Source: Sarcocystis neurona
Lineage: Eukaryota; Apicomplexa; Conoidasida; Eucoccidiorida; Sarcocystidae
Assembly: GCA_000727475.1 (NCBI GenBank)
Contig: KL647292.1
Location: forward strand, 1,825,186-1,889,185
Direction: 5' to 3'
DNA length: 64,000 nt
Shown: positions 35,246-48,100 of the stretch, piece by piece
Position numbering within the stretch: position 1 is the first letter of the stretch
Layout of the letters: each line of letters starts with the position of its first letter
Program-made: the position numbers and the translations under genes
The notes under the pieces: model-generated
The model's database searches: none
The model's input: only the letters and a program-made list of their open reading frames with translations
What the model was told of the DNA's origin: nothing

Positions 35246-38200
35246 CTGCAAAGAAAACGTTCACGCAAGAAACGAATGCGCTGCAGCGGGACGCCGTCTG
35301 CACACAGAGGGAATGAAGCAACCCATATCACGTGTGCAAAGGTCTTTCTATACCTGCACACAGAGAGAGACACGCACGTACGCATCGCGGAAATGTATCT
35401 GGACTCACCTCACCTTTCTGCGGACTCTGCGAAATATATAATATGCAGGTTTGACGCATACATGTCGACACATTAGTACATATAGATCTACACTTGTGTA
35501 TGTGTAAAAGTCGAAGGCTTTATCTCGCAATAGGTGAAAAATCATGTATACACAGGCACGAATGTGCCTTGAACGTACACAGGTGGGCCCACACGTACTA
35601 CGCGCATGCACGTATGACTAAGTACGCGTATAGATGCGCGGCTGTAATGTCACTTATCCTTTAGAAGGCCCGAACGCGCGCACGTACGGTAGCCTGGGCA
35701 GAGACAAGAAGGGGGACTAGGGAGAGAGCTTCTCAAAATTCAAGGAAGATGGGAAAGAGAACATGCTATACGGAGAAGGCGCGTCCGCCTGACACTGGCT
35801 TCTTGGCACCGTTTACTAGGCGGACACACGTCCGGATGGGGATGTGTGTTAATGCGCTCTAAGCTATCGACAATCGCAGCGAAACTGCGGAGAAGTCTTT
35901 TCTTCCCTTCTTTCAACAAATGGGAAGGCGGCACTGGCCAGACGTATATCCCTGTCGGCGCAGGTCGAGAGCTGCGTCGTCAATCCGCTGCCGGTGATAT
36001 CTTCATGAGTAATCACCGGTGTGTAGACAGACACGAAAACACACGCGAAGGAAGGCGCGCGTCAGAGAGACAAAGACTGTCGGGGATGTGCAGAGAGAGA
36101 GAAACGGTGACAGACATACTCGCACACGCCTCTCATCCAAGATGACGACGATTACGTGTTGAGAGAGAGAACACACGCGGATCATGTGGGGAAGGAGTAT
36201 CACATTGTTCTCGAGCGTCGACGCGTATCTTTATCAAACGCGCATCTACAGAAGGTCCCACCGAGCACCCTGCCGACGATAAAGTTGTAGGTGTTTCTGT
36301 CCATCAGTCACCCGACCCGCTTTTGAAGCCTGCTGCGCACGCATGGCGGCAGTACTACCAGCGTCAACGCTTTGTTTTTGGCGCTTACCAGCTTCCAGCG
36401 GCGCCACTGCTGGAGGCTCGTACAGCCTTCTCCGTATCCAGTCCCATGCGTTGTGCGTAGAGTATGCCTACACGGAAAGCAAAGGCTCTACCGTCTCTGA
36501 GGTGTCATCCTTCAAAGCTTCTTCCGTCTCCGCACCCGTCCAAAATGACCACCGCGAGCATCCAAAATGACGGCAGCAAACACACACACGGAAACACAAG
36601 ATATACAAATATATATACATATATATTTGTAGACACGAAGGTGGTTCCAGCTTTACTACGCGTCTTGCTCTCCTAGTGCTTCTGTGTGCAGGTGTCGCTG
36701 CCTGCAATGCGCGACGAAGTCTCGCGACTTTTGAAAGAGAGCTGAGAAACGAGGAGACGCCTCGCGCTCGGGCAGCGTGTTGCTGTTGTTCTCGATTTAG
36801 AGATCAAATACCTTAGATCCATGGGAGATACGGCCTCAAGGAGGCAAAGAAGAAAAACGCTGACATAGACGAGACAGGGGAAGTCTGTCGTCATATTACG
36901 GGGCACGCAAGGCACTCTTTACCGAGGCGGCTACGCTAAAAGAAGGGTGGCAGAGCTCTGAAATACACAAGGGTATTCTTCTCTAAAAAAGTGGGCGTCA
37001 TCAGTGAAAAGCGGAGCAGAAAATGCATGCCTTAATATTCGCCTTGTCGCTGTTGCGAGACACAAAGCACGGGACACGGATAGGCACACACGCGTAGAGA
37101 GCGAAAAACAGACAGAGGAGTAATGAGGGAGGGAGACATAAGGAGTGGGAGACAGTGGACGAGGCGCACACACAAATGTAAAAAGGCGGGATTGCTTACA
37201 CGTAACTACAGACGCTGTCATCGAGCTTAGGGAGAGCAGGATAATAGACATTTTCTGCTGCGAGTGTTTGTTGAAAGAGCGCGACACGAGGTTTCACCTG
37301 TGGCAGCCATTGCAACGACATTCCGCTGGCGTGACGCGAGTGTCTCTGAATCGCGTTTTGCTTCCTCAAAAGCTTGCCTCGTTTGTGACCCGTCTGTACG
37401 CTCCCTTGTACAGCACTCACACCTCTACCACCGCTGTTGCTCCTGCTACAACTATAGCCACCAGTACGACTACTCTTAATGAAGGGTCCTCTTCCTCGTC
37501 GTCCTCATTCTTTTGTGAGGGGGGCAGCAACGAAGTCCTCCTATCGCTACTCTTCTCTCTGCAGCTTCTCGTTTCTTTCCTCGTGTTGTACTAAAGCTGC
37601 ACAAGACTTCCTTCCCAGGTGATGAGTTCGCCAGCAACAGTTGGTCACAGTACAAAAACGTCTTCCGATGCTCTGCTGCGCGTCCCAGCTTGTACCCCGC
37701 TGCTACGGATGTCGTACGTCACGTAGGACTGAGCGAGATGTTTTCCGCTGTTGTTTCATCAGAAGAAGCGCTTTCCTAACTTCACAGAGATTTCATGGAC
37801 CTCCTACGTCCTAGTTCTCCTTTAACACGTTTTACATCCACAATTCACTTCTAACTGTTCCAGAAGGACTTCAAACGACAACGGAGCGTACTGCACCCGT
37901 AGAGTTTATGATTCTCTCTTTTTCGTTCCTGCAGGTGAACTTTGTCACAGTGTCCGTCCGAGAACGAACCCCACGGTTAAAGAAGAAGCCATCATACGTT
38001 GTACAAATGACCACCGGCTTCTACTATGAAAAGGTACGCACCTTCAACCACCCCCACGAGTGTAGAGGCAAACATTATTTGATTGGCCATTTTAGTGTGC
38101 TGCCCTGCAGAGACAGGAACCCGTAGAAACATCTGCAAGTCGCGTTACAAGAGGCGACGTGACAGTCTTGTGTAAAAAGGCAGCTAACCAGGGAACAGCA

Positions 38201-41200
38201 ACACACCAGTCGTGCTGCAGACAATGCTCGCAGACGCATGCGGTACACACAGCAATGTATCCACGGCTGCGCAAGAAAAGAAGACGTCCACTCACGCAGC
38301 AGCTACCGCAGACACAGTCAGCGTCGGCGGTAGCTGCAGCAGCTGGGAAGATGGGCACGGTAGTGAACATTGTAAGAACAGCAGCGTGACGATAAGCAAT
38401 ACGCTTATCGTGGTGGAGGCACCACTGTTGCGGGACCTTGCAGTGTAGTCATAGTGGAGGCACGCACATACACGTACATCTGTTTACGTGTATAGAGAGA
38501 GACACATGCATGTATATACGTAGACGTATGCAAACATACATAGGCATGTATAGCAGTACACGGTCCGGTGGCAGCAGTAGTACTGAAATGGTGGCTGTAC
38601 TGTAACACGTGATATAGCGTAGCAGGGAAAAAAAGCAACGCGTAGAAAAGTAAGAGCAGCAGTAATCGTCTAGTCGTGCGCGGGTAGCTATTGAGCACGC
38701 GTAGTCGTCGCGGCAGGGGAGGCCGATAGAAGGCTGCAGGGGGCGCACGGGCACAAAAGCAGCTTGCGAGGTGCACCGAGAAAATTGCAGAAAAGTGTGC
38801 GAACCTCTCTCGCGCTATACAGAGGAGAGGCTAGCCACGCAGGCTCTACGGAAAGACCAGCCGTCAATTCAAGTTGCAGGCATCCGCAGAGGACAGCGGG
38901 TCCAGAGCCGCTCAGGTTCCACGTGCGTAACCGAGATTAATGGAGAGCTGTCAGTCTGACCTCCCCTTCTAGTTACTTGATCACAGCTACGAATATCTCA
39001 GACGCTTCTTCCTCAGAGATTAATGCCGCGCACACTTGCGGAAAGGAGCAACAGTGTACGCATACGTTTATATAAACACAGGGAGGGCGAGACAGTACTG
39101 GAGAACAACAGCAGTACACACGTGGAGACGGAGAGGATCGCAGGCATAGCAGGACGCAGCGGCGACGTACATATATACGTATATGCGTAAACAGGGATAG
39201 AAGAGAAAGAGGTACAGAGAAATGCACGGATAGGAGAACGTGGCAGCGGCGTGCATATACGTACACAGATAGAGGCACCTGTACAGGTAGCAAGGCACAG
39301 TGGTGATGTATATATATATATATATATATATGGACAGGGGATAGTAAGAGAGCGAAGATCACCGCGGGGACATTTACACATGTATTTATATACCTGCGAA
39401 GAGAGAAAGAGGAACCGGAGGTGCAGCAGCTCCCGCACGCGAAAGGCAAAAGAAGCACAGCAGGCATTACGCACGCGAACCGTCATACATACTCTCCGTT
39501 CAAGGTGAGGGGGTGAGCCTACGCCGTTAACGAAAACAAACTTTTCTACAAGGCGTACTCTCAGAAGCGGCATTAGCAGCAGTGATAGCAGCCACGGCAG
39601 TGATGGAACAGGCCCGCAAAGCTTCACAGCAGGCAAGAGACACGTGAAGAGTTTATGCAGCTGCGTAGTTCCCTAGCAGCACTTCCACAGCGTGAGCACA
39701 CGAGCTGCAGAGATGAGAATCCTTCTTCGCGCCGCACGGAGCGCCTTGTGTTGGTGAGCACATTTGGAGACAGAACCAAAAAGGAACAGATAAGACGGCG
39801 AGGATCTGCTGCCAGCTCTTTCCGCACGCGGCTCCACTCGTCCGCCGTCGCGACTCTTGGACTATCTCGCACCATTTCCAGCAGGCCCCATGAAGACGAT
39901 ATTGTTCCCCATCACTTCGAGCAGGGGGAGCATGGCTTCAAATACTTCTTTGTCGCCTCCGACCATTATAGACAGACGAGCTTCACGGGCGCCCACGTCC
40001 CCTGCCAGGTACGCAAGTTTCAACAGACTTCCTCAGTCGCTCACATTGAATCTTCTTTGTGTCACACAGGCATCCGCGCTCACGCACGCGTCTTCTGGGA
40101 AACGGGGGAAATGATGAGAAACGTTTTCGCTGCTGCAAAGTTGTGCTATGTTTCACCGTCTGGCATGGGATCAGCCGCTGCCAAGAGATAAGAGGGAACG
40201 AGGAAGAAGCCCCCAGACCCCGCGTCTCGTCTCCGGTGACACACGTGGACCTCGGAAGAAAATAAGCATACAATAGCTATTTTGGTCTGTGCATGAAACA
40301 ACCAGCCAACGCAAGTATACACGAATGTACGTGTAGCGGCGGCTCTGGTGACAGAGGCACGGAGTGGGCGCATGCTTGTTGCTCTATGGTAGCGTGAAGT
40401 TGACAAAAACTGGTGCACACGCAAGCGAGCTTCCACGGCGAGCTTGTCGGTAGTAGAATTGTATTTACAGAGCGAAATTCCTCCGCCGCAGCGTAGGCAG
40501 ATGACTCTGCAAAACGAATGAACGTCCTGACACGCATAGAGAGCTCTGCGCAACAGAGTTCATACTCGCGGTGAGCTGGACCACGGCGTGCTGAGGAGTG
40601 GTTTCCCAACCAGCTGAAATCAGCGGGGCCGCAGACAATGTGCACAGCAAAAACTGCAAGTCTCATTCTTGTGACTTTTTGGTCTCATTCAGTCGAACGC
40701 TTCAACAGAAGACGTGTGGGGAACAGACAGGGGACGCATTCTCTTATCACGGAATCCCGTGGCACACAGAGGTCTGCTGGCATCAACGCACGCTCTACGG
40801 AAGAGCGTCTTCCATGCCAGGAGGCTGGTGAGACAGTCGCCCGGATCCCGTTAACATACCAGTGTGCATTATACCAGCCAGCTTTACCTACTCTTCCTCA
40901 GTAGGTACAAGAAGAGTGGCCACTTCCGTATACAGCCAGAAAAAGAGAGAGTGTTTGTCGTGTGCTGTCCTCCGCTCATGCCACTAACTCTTCTTCGTAA
41001 GGTTCACGAAGCCCTTTGGCTCGCAACTACTGTCAGACGGCAGCGCTATTCGACGCGAGGTAGAATCACACGGCCTCGACTTTGCGATTATTTGTAATGA
41101 TCAGAAACGAAAGTGGACTGAACAGCAGCTGATTGTGAGGTGTACGGCGCTGAGGAATTTTCCTGCGCCACGCCGTTTCCTGGGGGACTCACAAAGCAGT

Positions 41201-41240
41201 CTTCGGATGCGGGACGCCTGCACACGCTTGCATATATACC

Positions 41241-41277
<37 letters not shown>

Positions 41278-41632
41278 GTACGCATATACATGTAGTGTAC
41301 ACATCTGTGTAATTCTTACGTTTTTGGTACGTAACGGTANNNNNNNNNNNNNNNNNNNNNNNNNNNNNNNNNNNNNNNNNNNNNNNNNNNNNNNNNNNNN
41401 NNNNNNNNNNNNNNNNNNNNNNNNNNNNNNNNNNNNNNNNNNNNNNNNNNNNNNNNNNNNNNNNNNNNNNNNNNNNNNNNNNNNNNNNNNNNNNNNNNNN
41501 NNNNNNNNNNNNNNNNNNNNNNNNNNNNNNNNNNNNNNNNNNNNNNNNNNNNNNNNNNNNNNNNNNNNNNNNNNNNNNNNNNNNNNNNNNNNNNNNNNNN
41601 NNNNNNNNNNNNNNNNNNNNNNNNNNCATATA

Positions 41633-41672
<40 letters not shown>

Positions 41673-44600
41673 GTACGCATATACATGTAGTGTACACATC
41701 TGTGAATTCACTTTTTTGGCAACGGTAAAGTAGCAGATAAACACAGCACACGAAAGGAAATTCTTTGCAGTTGCTTGATCTGCAGCACTTGCCTCCGGTG
41801 ACGGGCGCGTCGAGAGTAAAAATACCCCTTTCCAGCGCAATTTCATTAAGCGTTTGTGCCAGTTGCGGAGAGCTCGTTGTCATGTCAATGGCTACGCCTC
41901 CTTCTCGTAGTGTGCTGAACACCCCATTCGCTCCCACTGCAGAAAAAAACAGCCACAAATTCATTCGAGGGAGCCACACACGGATAACACGAGTCTAAGA
42001 CCCCGTGAAAATCACCCGCTCAAACCAAAATTTTCCGAGACCCCGCTGGTAGAGTGCAGGCGGATTACCAGGTAACTGCTAAGGGGGGACGGAGTTCACG
42101 TTTCAAACGTTTAACAACGCAAATCAAACTTTACAGAAACACAAGAGAACGACGACACGCACGGTTTCTGGCAGGAGCGGGAGACACGTGAGAGAATTTC
42201 TGTACCTTGTCCACTACTGCAGGCGCTCCTGAGATCCTGTCGCCATTGCGAAAACGGCTGTATCACCCTTCAGATCAAAGAGAACGTTACTGCTGTATCA
42301 CTGAGCAATACGTCAGCAAAAACAGGAGATGCACTGTGCATTAACGCCGCTGATGCTCGGGTTCTGTAGTGACGGTGACTCGCTCGCCAGTGCATCCGTC
42401 CTCTTCTCGAAAAATTGCTACAACACGCTCCCGAGTATCAAGACGATTTGTTTCTCGTGTGCCATTGTATCACTCCTTGTGCGTCAGCCCCTGTGCAGCC
42501 TCCTTGCAGTACTCGAGATCCTAATGTGACACGTTCCAACAAGTTCTGCCTCCTCTGTGACGCGCAGGTGAGTCTACTACACTATTCGTTATGCAGGTTT
42601 GTCACGTGACTACGCTGCGTCCGTATGTATATCCACACGTATATTTGTACAAGTGTTTGACACAGACAGTACGGACGAATCAACCTGTCTCTTCTCGCTT
42701 TTTACACTAGATAACTGCTTTCTTTGCTCTTGCTGTCCCTTGTTCAGAGATAGCTTTCGTTGAGTTCAGTACTGCCTGCACCCGCTCAAGCCGACGGGAC
42801 AACGACCGAACCCACAGCACCTCAGTGGCACCCCGTGCTGCGCTGCGCATGGGCAGAGCGACAATTCATAGAAGCACAAGCCAATAGCGTCGATCAGTAA
42901 GACGTCACTCGTTACGCGTACGTGTACGCGTACGTAATAAGCGCTTTTACTCACGTGCACGATGCCAGTACATGTATGCCGATGTCTGTTGTCACGGGGT
43001 GGGCAATGCACTCAGAAACAAAGCAACGCGGTTGCGCTTACCGTACTAAACTGAAGCAGCCGTCGTTGGACGCACTGGCCGCCCTGCATCGAAAAGAATT
43101 CGTAACTGTACACGGTGCACGAGAAGACCCGTTGTGAGAAACTACCACATCTGTTCTCACGATTCGTGGCGGGACCCTATGTGAGGAATTACAACACAGA
43201 AGAAACTATGGCGGATACAGTCAGTCAGCTGTGTCAGACATATACTTATTGACAGAGGATTTGCGCAGTTGAGTCGAAGAAATCAAATACGTCTTTACCT
43301 GCATAATGGATGCACAACAGAATTGCAGAGTACAAACCGAATAGCCACGCAGGAGTCGCAAACACTCGCAGAGTCCTTGCACCAAAACCATGCAGCACCC
43401 TGTAGGGATGAAGAGTGACATTTCAGCGCCGCAACTTGCTGGCATGCTAACACGTTGTTGAACAGTCTGGCTGCGATTAGGAGAATTTTTCACACGCAGA
43501 GGGTCAGGCTCCCACAAAAGATACGAGACGGTGTGTTTGATGCTTGAGAGCTTCTTTTCCACTCGTGAAGGCGGACTGACGGTAGGTTTCCTTTACGTCC
43601 TCGTGGTTTCCAACAATAGAGATCACCACGTCGCTCCCGCGGCCAACATCAGCGTAACCGCAGCAAACTGTCGCCCCCAATTCTTGCAACGGCGAGCACT
43701 TGCTCAGTGTACGACTGCCGAAAGACAAAGAAAAACCAGTCCACGCGGGGGGCGGAACAGTGACGACAAAGGGACGTTCTTGAAAACTTAAAGTCTCCGT
43801 AACACGACAGGCCAGCGAAAAGAAAAGCAGAAAGTGCTAGTCCATCCTATGCGTATATAATGGCGTCAGGTAGGTATCGGAGGGGTTTCCACACTTACTG
43901 GCCACACACCACTACAGCTTCCTACGTCTCCGCTCAGTAAGCCGACCCTTGTCAAGCACTGTACGTGTTTTGCCAAGAGAAGGCGACGTTCGCAGTTCTA
44001 ATGCGCAGAAGGGAATCACCTGCCGACCCCAAAGCTGCGTACGAGCACGATGCTACGTGGATGTGTATAGGAGGTGTATGCAGTCTGCATATATAGGAAA
44101 GATTCACCCGCCGAGTCACAAGTTGCGAGCAGCGATCTAAGGAGCACAGTGCACCGTGTGCACGTGACACACGCGACGTCGACCGAACAATCATTGTCAC
44201 CTTCAAAGTATGCGTCAACCACGCGATGCATGCCCTCGAACAGCCGGACGCTTCTGCAGTGATTCTAGACCTCAGTTTCTGTATTCTACAACATGGTCAC
44301 GATATATTGTCTATCCGCATTCTAACAATGGTGAGCCCGGGTTGTGAGTCAACCCTCGTATGTGTGAACGTGTGCAAGAGAGACGCTTATTTCTACGCAC
44401 CTGTTCCAGCAGGGTCGGTTCAGCTAGTCTCCGTAGGGGGCTTGGGCCAAGGGTTGTGGACTCCAGACACGTGTACGAGGTGCTCATCGCATCAAGAGCA
44501 AAACGTCTTTGAAACACGTGGTCGCTCTAAGTTCTGTGTTTCAGGCATGATAAATTAGAGTGTACTTGGAGACTGGCCCGCTTGTGACCTCCGCTGTTAC

Positions 44601-45105
44601 GTGTGCGGGTACGTCCGTCGCTTTCTTTTCAGGCAGAGACATTGGATTCGTAACATTTGCACGGCAGCCACCAGAAAGAGCCACTGTCGCAAGGCTGGCA
44701 TACAGGAAGCTTGTAGCCTTACTTGTACACTCGTGTGCGGTATCCTTTCTGTATCAGATGCTTGCACATTGCAGACCCCATGATCCCCAAGCCGATGAAA
44801 CCTGCGTAGTACACCCAGCGGCAGTTGACCACAACCGCCGTGAAGACGACGGCTCCGCATTTTTTATTCCGGCTCTACTCCGCACGCTAGACACGCGGTT
44901 GAGATTTCCTGTTGCGCATCTTGATTGAACCGGAGTTTTCCACCGGTGCACGCATGTGGGACGTAGGGACTGATTTTCATTAGTGCAACGAAGCCTCTAC
45001 GGAGACTGTTCTGCGAGGGTGAGGGTGCTTACCAACCGTAGTATCTCCGGGAAGAGCTTTTTTTAGAGCGGCTTTCGCCGCGTTGTATTTGGCGCTGGTT
45101 GCCAT
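35118..45105 (-). CDS. 3-hydroxyisobutyrate dehydrogenase-family beta-hydroxyacid dehydrogenase, 8 exons (last exon not found)
   Basis: Oxidises a beta-hydroxyacid with NAD(P), in this family typically 3-hydroxyisobutyrate to methylmalonate semialdehyde in valine breakdown. Exons: 45105-45033, 44801-44723, 43714-43581, 41936-41793, 40001-39873, 38104-38042, 36467-36389, 35245-35118. All seven junctions agree in phase. Seen: the Rossmann motif GFIGLGIMG (residues 25-33), NRTLSKC (51-57), the substrate signature DAPVTGGDVGA (138-148), catalytic Lys191 in GQHTKMANQ, and [11 protein letters not shown] (251-261). The C-terminal half most resembles plant HDH1-type enzymes. About 276 codons are present; the family is about 295, so one short exon is missing. 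There is no clear transit peptide. Exact substrate is inferred only from the family. Confidence 0.93.
36389..36467 (-). CDS. Dehydrogenase exon 7
   Basis: A 79-base exon after TTTCCGTGTAG encoding [20 protein letters not shown] and SGAAGSW, with donor GTAAGC. The GAAGSW pattern matches the helical domain of HDH1-like enzymes. TG left at the end joins G of exon 8 to make Trp. Confidence 0.92.
38042..38104 (-). CDS. Dehydrogenase exon 6: catalytic lysine
   Basis: A 63-base exon after CCTGCAG encoding [20 protein letters not shown], then one G before GTGCGT. Lys191 in TKMANQ is the catalytic base of the family and Asn194 a substrate ligand. The exon is too short to show in a simple open-frame scan. 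Confidence 0.92.
39873..40001 (-). CDS. Dehydrogenase exon 5: substrate signature and second domain entry
   Basis: The acceptor ACCTGGCAG is followed by [20 protein letters not shown] and [20 protein letters not shown], ending AATG before GTGCGA. This is the segment linking the NAD domain to the all-helical domain. It ends in phase 1, as exon 6 requires. Confidence 0.93.
41340..41626. other. Assembly gap of 287 N in dehydrogenase intron 4
   Basis: Unknown bases flanked by nearly identical sequence. Each side has a (TA)n run and then TCGTACGCATATACATGTAG and TGTACACATCTGTG, at about 41275-41310 on the left and 41670-41704 on the right. This looks like the same locus placed on both sides of a microsatellite that was not resolved. 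The rest of intron 4 (40002-41792) shows no gene. Confidence 0.95.
41793..41936 (-). CDS. Dehydrogenase exon 4, ending at a GC donor
   Basis: The acceptor TTTTTTCTGCAG leads to [20 protein letters not shown] and [13 protein letters not shown], ending GGAG before GCAAGT. Joined to exon 5 this gives DAPVTGGDVGA, the exact family signature. No GT donor near this point keeps the motif, so the intron is GC-AG. The following intron holds the assembly gap. Confidence 0.93.
43581..43714 (-). CDS. Dehydrogenase exon 3
   Basis: The acceptor TTTCGGCAG leads to [20 protein letters not shown] and [20 protein letters not shown], the second Rossmann unit. It ends TACC before GTCAGT; C plus TG of exon 4 makes Leu, which restores the family pattern DVKETYLG. 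NRT rather than an acidic residue at the second strand end is compatible with NADP use, an inference only. Confidence 0.92.
43715..44722. other. Dehydrogenase intron 2; intron 3 lies at 41937-43580
   Basis: Unique sequence without clear repeats in both introns. Open frames are short and show no family motif. Pyrimidine tracts occur just before the acceptors of exons 3 and 4. Confidence 0.5.
44723..44801 (-). CDS. Dehydrogenase exon 2: NAD-binding glycine motif
   Basis: After ACTACGCAG the exon reads [19 protein letters not shown] and YRTRVY, the first beta-alpha-beta unit of the NAD(P)-binding fold. It ends AA before GTAAGG; AA plus T from exon 3 gives Asn, the residue usual at this place (NRT). 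Confidence 0.93.
45033..45105 (-). CDS. Dehydrogenase exon 1: start and N-terminus
   Basis: ATG at 45105 in the context AGAATGG starts [20 protein letters not shown] and DTTV, then one G before GTAAGC. That G joins GT from exon 2 to make the first Gly of the Rossmann motif, which supports the start. The N-terminus is Ala/Lys-rich and may form a short amphipathic helix; a mitochondrial role is possible but unproven. Confidence 0.88.
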
Positions 45106-48100
45106 TCTGGTGATGCGATGGGAAATTCTCTTCAAGAGGTGTGAAAAGTGTCGAGACACACACGCATATGCTGCTGTGTACCACTTGACGGGTGGAGACC
45201 GGCGCCCGCACCCCTCGCGCCAGCTACGAGCGACGTTCCGCTGGAAATAATTCGGAAGCCGAAGAAGTCACAACGCAAGTCACATGCGCGTGTAGAAGAC
45301 CGCGCCAGGGTGCGTCGGCGCTTGCACAAGTGGTAGTAGCTCGGAGAGAGGTCGTCGCGGAATGCGCTGCACATAGCGCCGGAGACGGGATCGCACGCGG
45401 TACGCGTATACCTTTGTCTTCGCCCGTATCAATAAGATTCCTCGACTAAGATGACGGTTTCCGTTCCTTCTTCACTTGTTAGACGATTGTCACAAGTATC
45501 TCTTATCTCGCGCGATGTGGATCTCCACTGGCAGAGCTTTCTCGTGACCGGTGGTTTCAAAAAGTGAGTTACAGAAAAACAGTATTACCCAGAAATTACG
45601 GAGGAGGAGGTCACCCATAGGCGGCGCAATTGAAGTTGTTAACTATTGGTAATCTAAAGGGATTGTTTCCACCGGATGTCCTGTAAGGAATGTGTTATCG
45701 TCCACAATGTACAGAGGCGTGCCACAGATGCGCGTTGCGTCGTGCGTGCCCTCCACCGTAACTCCGGTTTGAATCACACGGCACTTCTGGATCCGGTCGC
45801 TCATCGAAACACTTGCGATCCAAAAACACGATCACAGCCCTGTTTTGCCTGCTGCCTATCTCCAGAGATGATGTTCTGCGTGCAACTACTGCGTCATTCT
45901 TGGTGACAGTGCTACTTCGCGCCTCGCGCTCGCCACTGATGACACCAGTATCACCTTCACACAAAAAAGATAGACATGGGCGCCCAAAGCATATTAAGTG
46001 CTAGTGCAACGTGTCCTCTAGAGGAGCTCAACTGGAAGTTAGACGGATGGAAAACCCTTGTCTTAACTGAAGGGATGGCCCTTCTGATGTTGCGCACAAC
46101 AAAACTGGTTTGTGGTATTGATTTCATGTCGTACACAAGAGTTCAGATTTTGCAGGTGACTGTAATCACAGAACAACTAGCTGTGCAGCTATTGAAGGTA
46201 AAGAGCTAACAAACTCCCTTGTGAGTGTACACATATATGTATATATATATATATATGTATATACATATATGTGTGGGGCCATACGTATGTATACAGCATG
46301 TATATGTATACATGCTGTGATAGATACGTTATAATATACGTATATATCTATCTATATACATAACGTGGTGGCATGTACATGAATATTCAGACGTATGTCC
46401 TGATATCTACAATATAATCTTAATATGTGCATATATATGTGTGTACTCAACCTGCTGTAATTACATTAAGCTTCAATACATGCATGTGTGTACACGTTGT
46501 GATACACACACGTGTGTGTGTATTCACATAAGGATACCTGTGCATACGTACGTCTTATGCATCTACACTTACATGTACGTAGTCTGCTAGACATATATGT
46601 TGTGACGATAGATATATATATATATATACACATAAACGTGTGCAAAGGCGCCTATTTGTATAAACACGCGTATAAGCACATAGGGTACTAGCTGTGTACG
46701 TACCTAGCAATGTGTGAATGATGGTATAGGGTGGAAACCGCTGAATAGGGAGCAGTTTTTTCTTCTCACTAGAGGATTATGCGCATGTCTTGCTATGCAA
46801 ACTGTACTACACGGTGTCGGTGCCAGAGGTGGCTGGTACTACGGATGATGTTAGTTGTGTAATAACAGAGAAAGCGGAAGACAGTCCTACGCTGTCTACC
46901 AACAAAACGTTCGCACTGACGCATCCACCGTCGTGCCTTCAAGAAGCTCGTGCGTCATGGCATTAGACGGGAGGGGCCATTTTTGCAGTTTCCAAAAAAG
47001 ACCTTTCAAATAACTCCGTTTAACTAAGCCGCTCCTTGCTAGCAACGCAGCAGTCCCATCGTACGCAGACGCGCAAACACTTACAGACTTATGACAGTGC
47101 GCAGCTGAGTAGCTAGTGGCGACCGCAGTCCGAGTAAGTATGGTGGCTGAATCCCCGCTCCCGGTGGACACCCAGCGCTCCGCCGAAAAAGCGTGCAATG
47201 AACGCCTTTCACATGCAGTGCCCGAACTCACCGACCTGGTCTGACGCGCAACGCTGCCGGCCGTGCTGCGTCTCCCGAAATGTACCGAGGGTAACAAGTC
47301 ACTATTCTTCTGTTTCCAAGCCCACGTGCTATTGACAGAATCTGGGCGTATGTATTTCATGGAGAAGCGTAACAGCACGTAGGCGTGGACTTACCGCCCT
47401 ACGTGCAGCATTCAAACAGAGACGGGTTCTTCTAATCACGAAGCTGAACAAGTCAAGCAACCCTTGAGGTGGCTCGTCATGTAAGAATACACGATACTGA
47501 AGGGCCTGACCTTGTAAGAAGTACGTGGTACAACTTCTCTTTTCTGCCCTAGGAATGCCTGCCTTGTTCTGCGTGCTCGCATTTCGCGGGGCAAGGCACT
47601 ACTCTCCTCAAATTCGCTTTGAACGAATGTGGTCCGTTTGTTTCACACGTATTTCCAACTGAAAGCCACGTGTACTCGGGAGACATACCCTGATCATTTT
47701 GTGGTAGCTTAAATTAACTGGTGTTCCTCAGCTGTTCGCAGCCAATCGTTTCGGCGAACGTCGCACAAAGCCTCTTAAACAGGCCTGAGCACTAACTGTA
47801 TTTTTGGCCAGAGTCAGCTGCCAGATGCAGGTTCACATGTGAATTAAGCGGCGAGGTGAAAATCTTATAGTTGCGTGACTGCCAACCAGCAAGCCCTCTT
47901 CGGTCAAGGAGCCGGCGCAGTTTCACGCAACACTGTTTTTCAGCGGCACTTGTTCGGCGCTAAAACACACAGCTCCTTGATAGTAGGTAGTCAGCAACTC
48001 TTTTTGATTGCAACTCATTAACCCTAGGCTAGCGTCATTCACCAAAATGTACTTGTCAGACTCAACCAAATACTGAAGCACCACCATCTTTCGCCGTTGT

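Larger units (their letters stand above)
35246..39872. other. Dehydrogenase introns 5-7 (excluding exons 6 and 7)
   Basis: About 1.1, 1.6 and 1.8 kb of mostly unique sequence around exons 38042-38104 and 36389-36467. A few short runs occur: TA near 36600-36625 and near 39308-39332. No coding motif beyond the two exons was recognised. Confidence 0.6.

Noticed and set aside
37196..37420. A possible dehydrogenase exon reading [13 protein letters not shown]
   Set aside because: It resembles the catalytic-lysine segment only loosely and has the wrong phase. The true exon with GQHTKMANQ was found at 38104-38042.
45760..45800. A tRNA-like B box (GGTTTGAATC) at about 45768
   Set aside because: No A box, acceptor stem or anticodon arm could be drawn around it.
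46896..47378. A 160-codon minus-strand open frame in the divergent intergenic region
   Set aside because: No recognised domain, no splice partner, and a length that can occur by chance in 64 kb at this composition.
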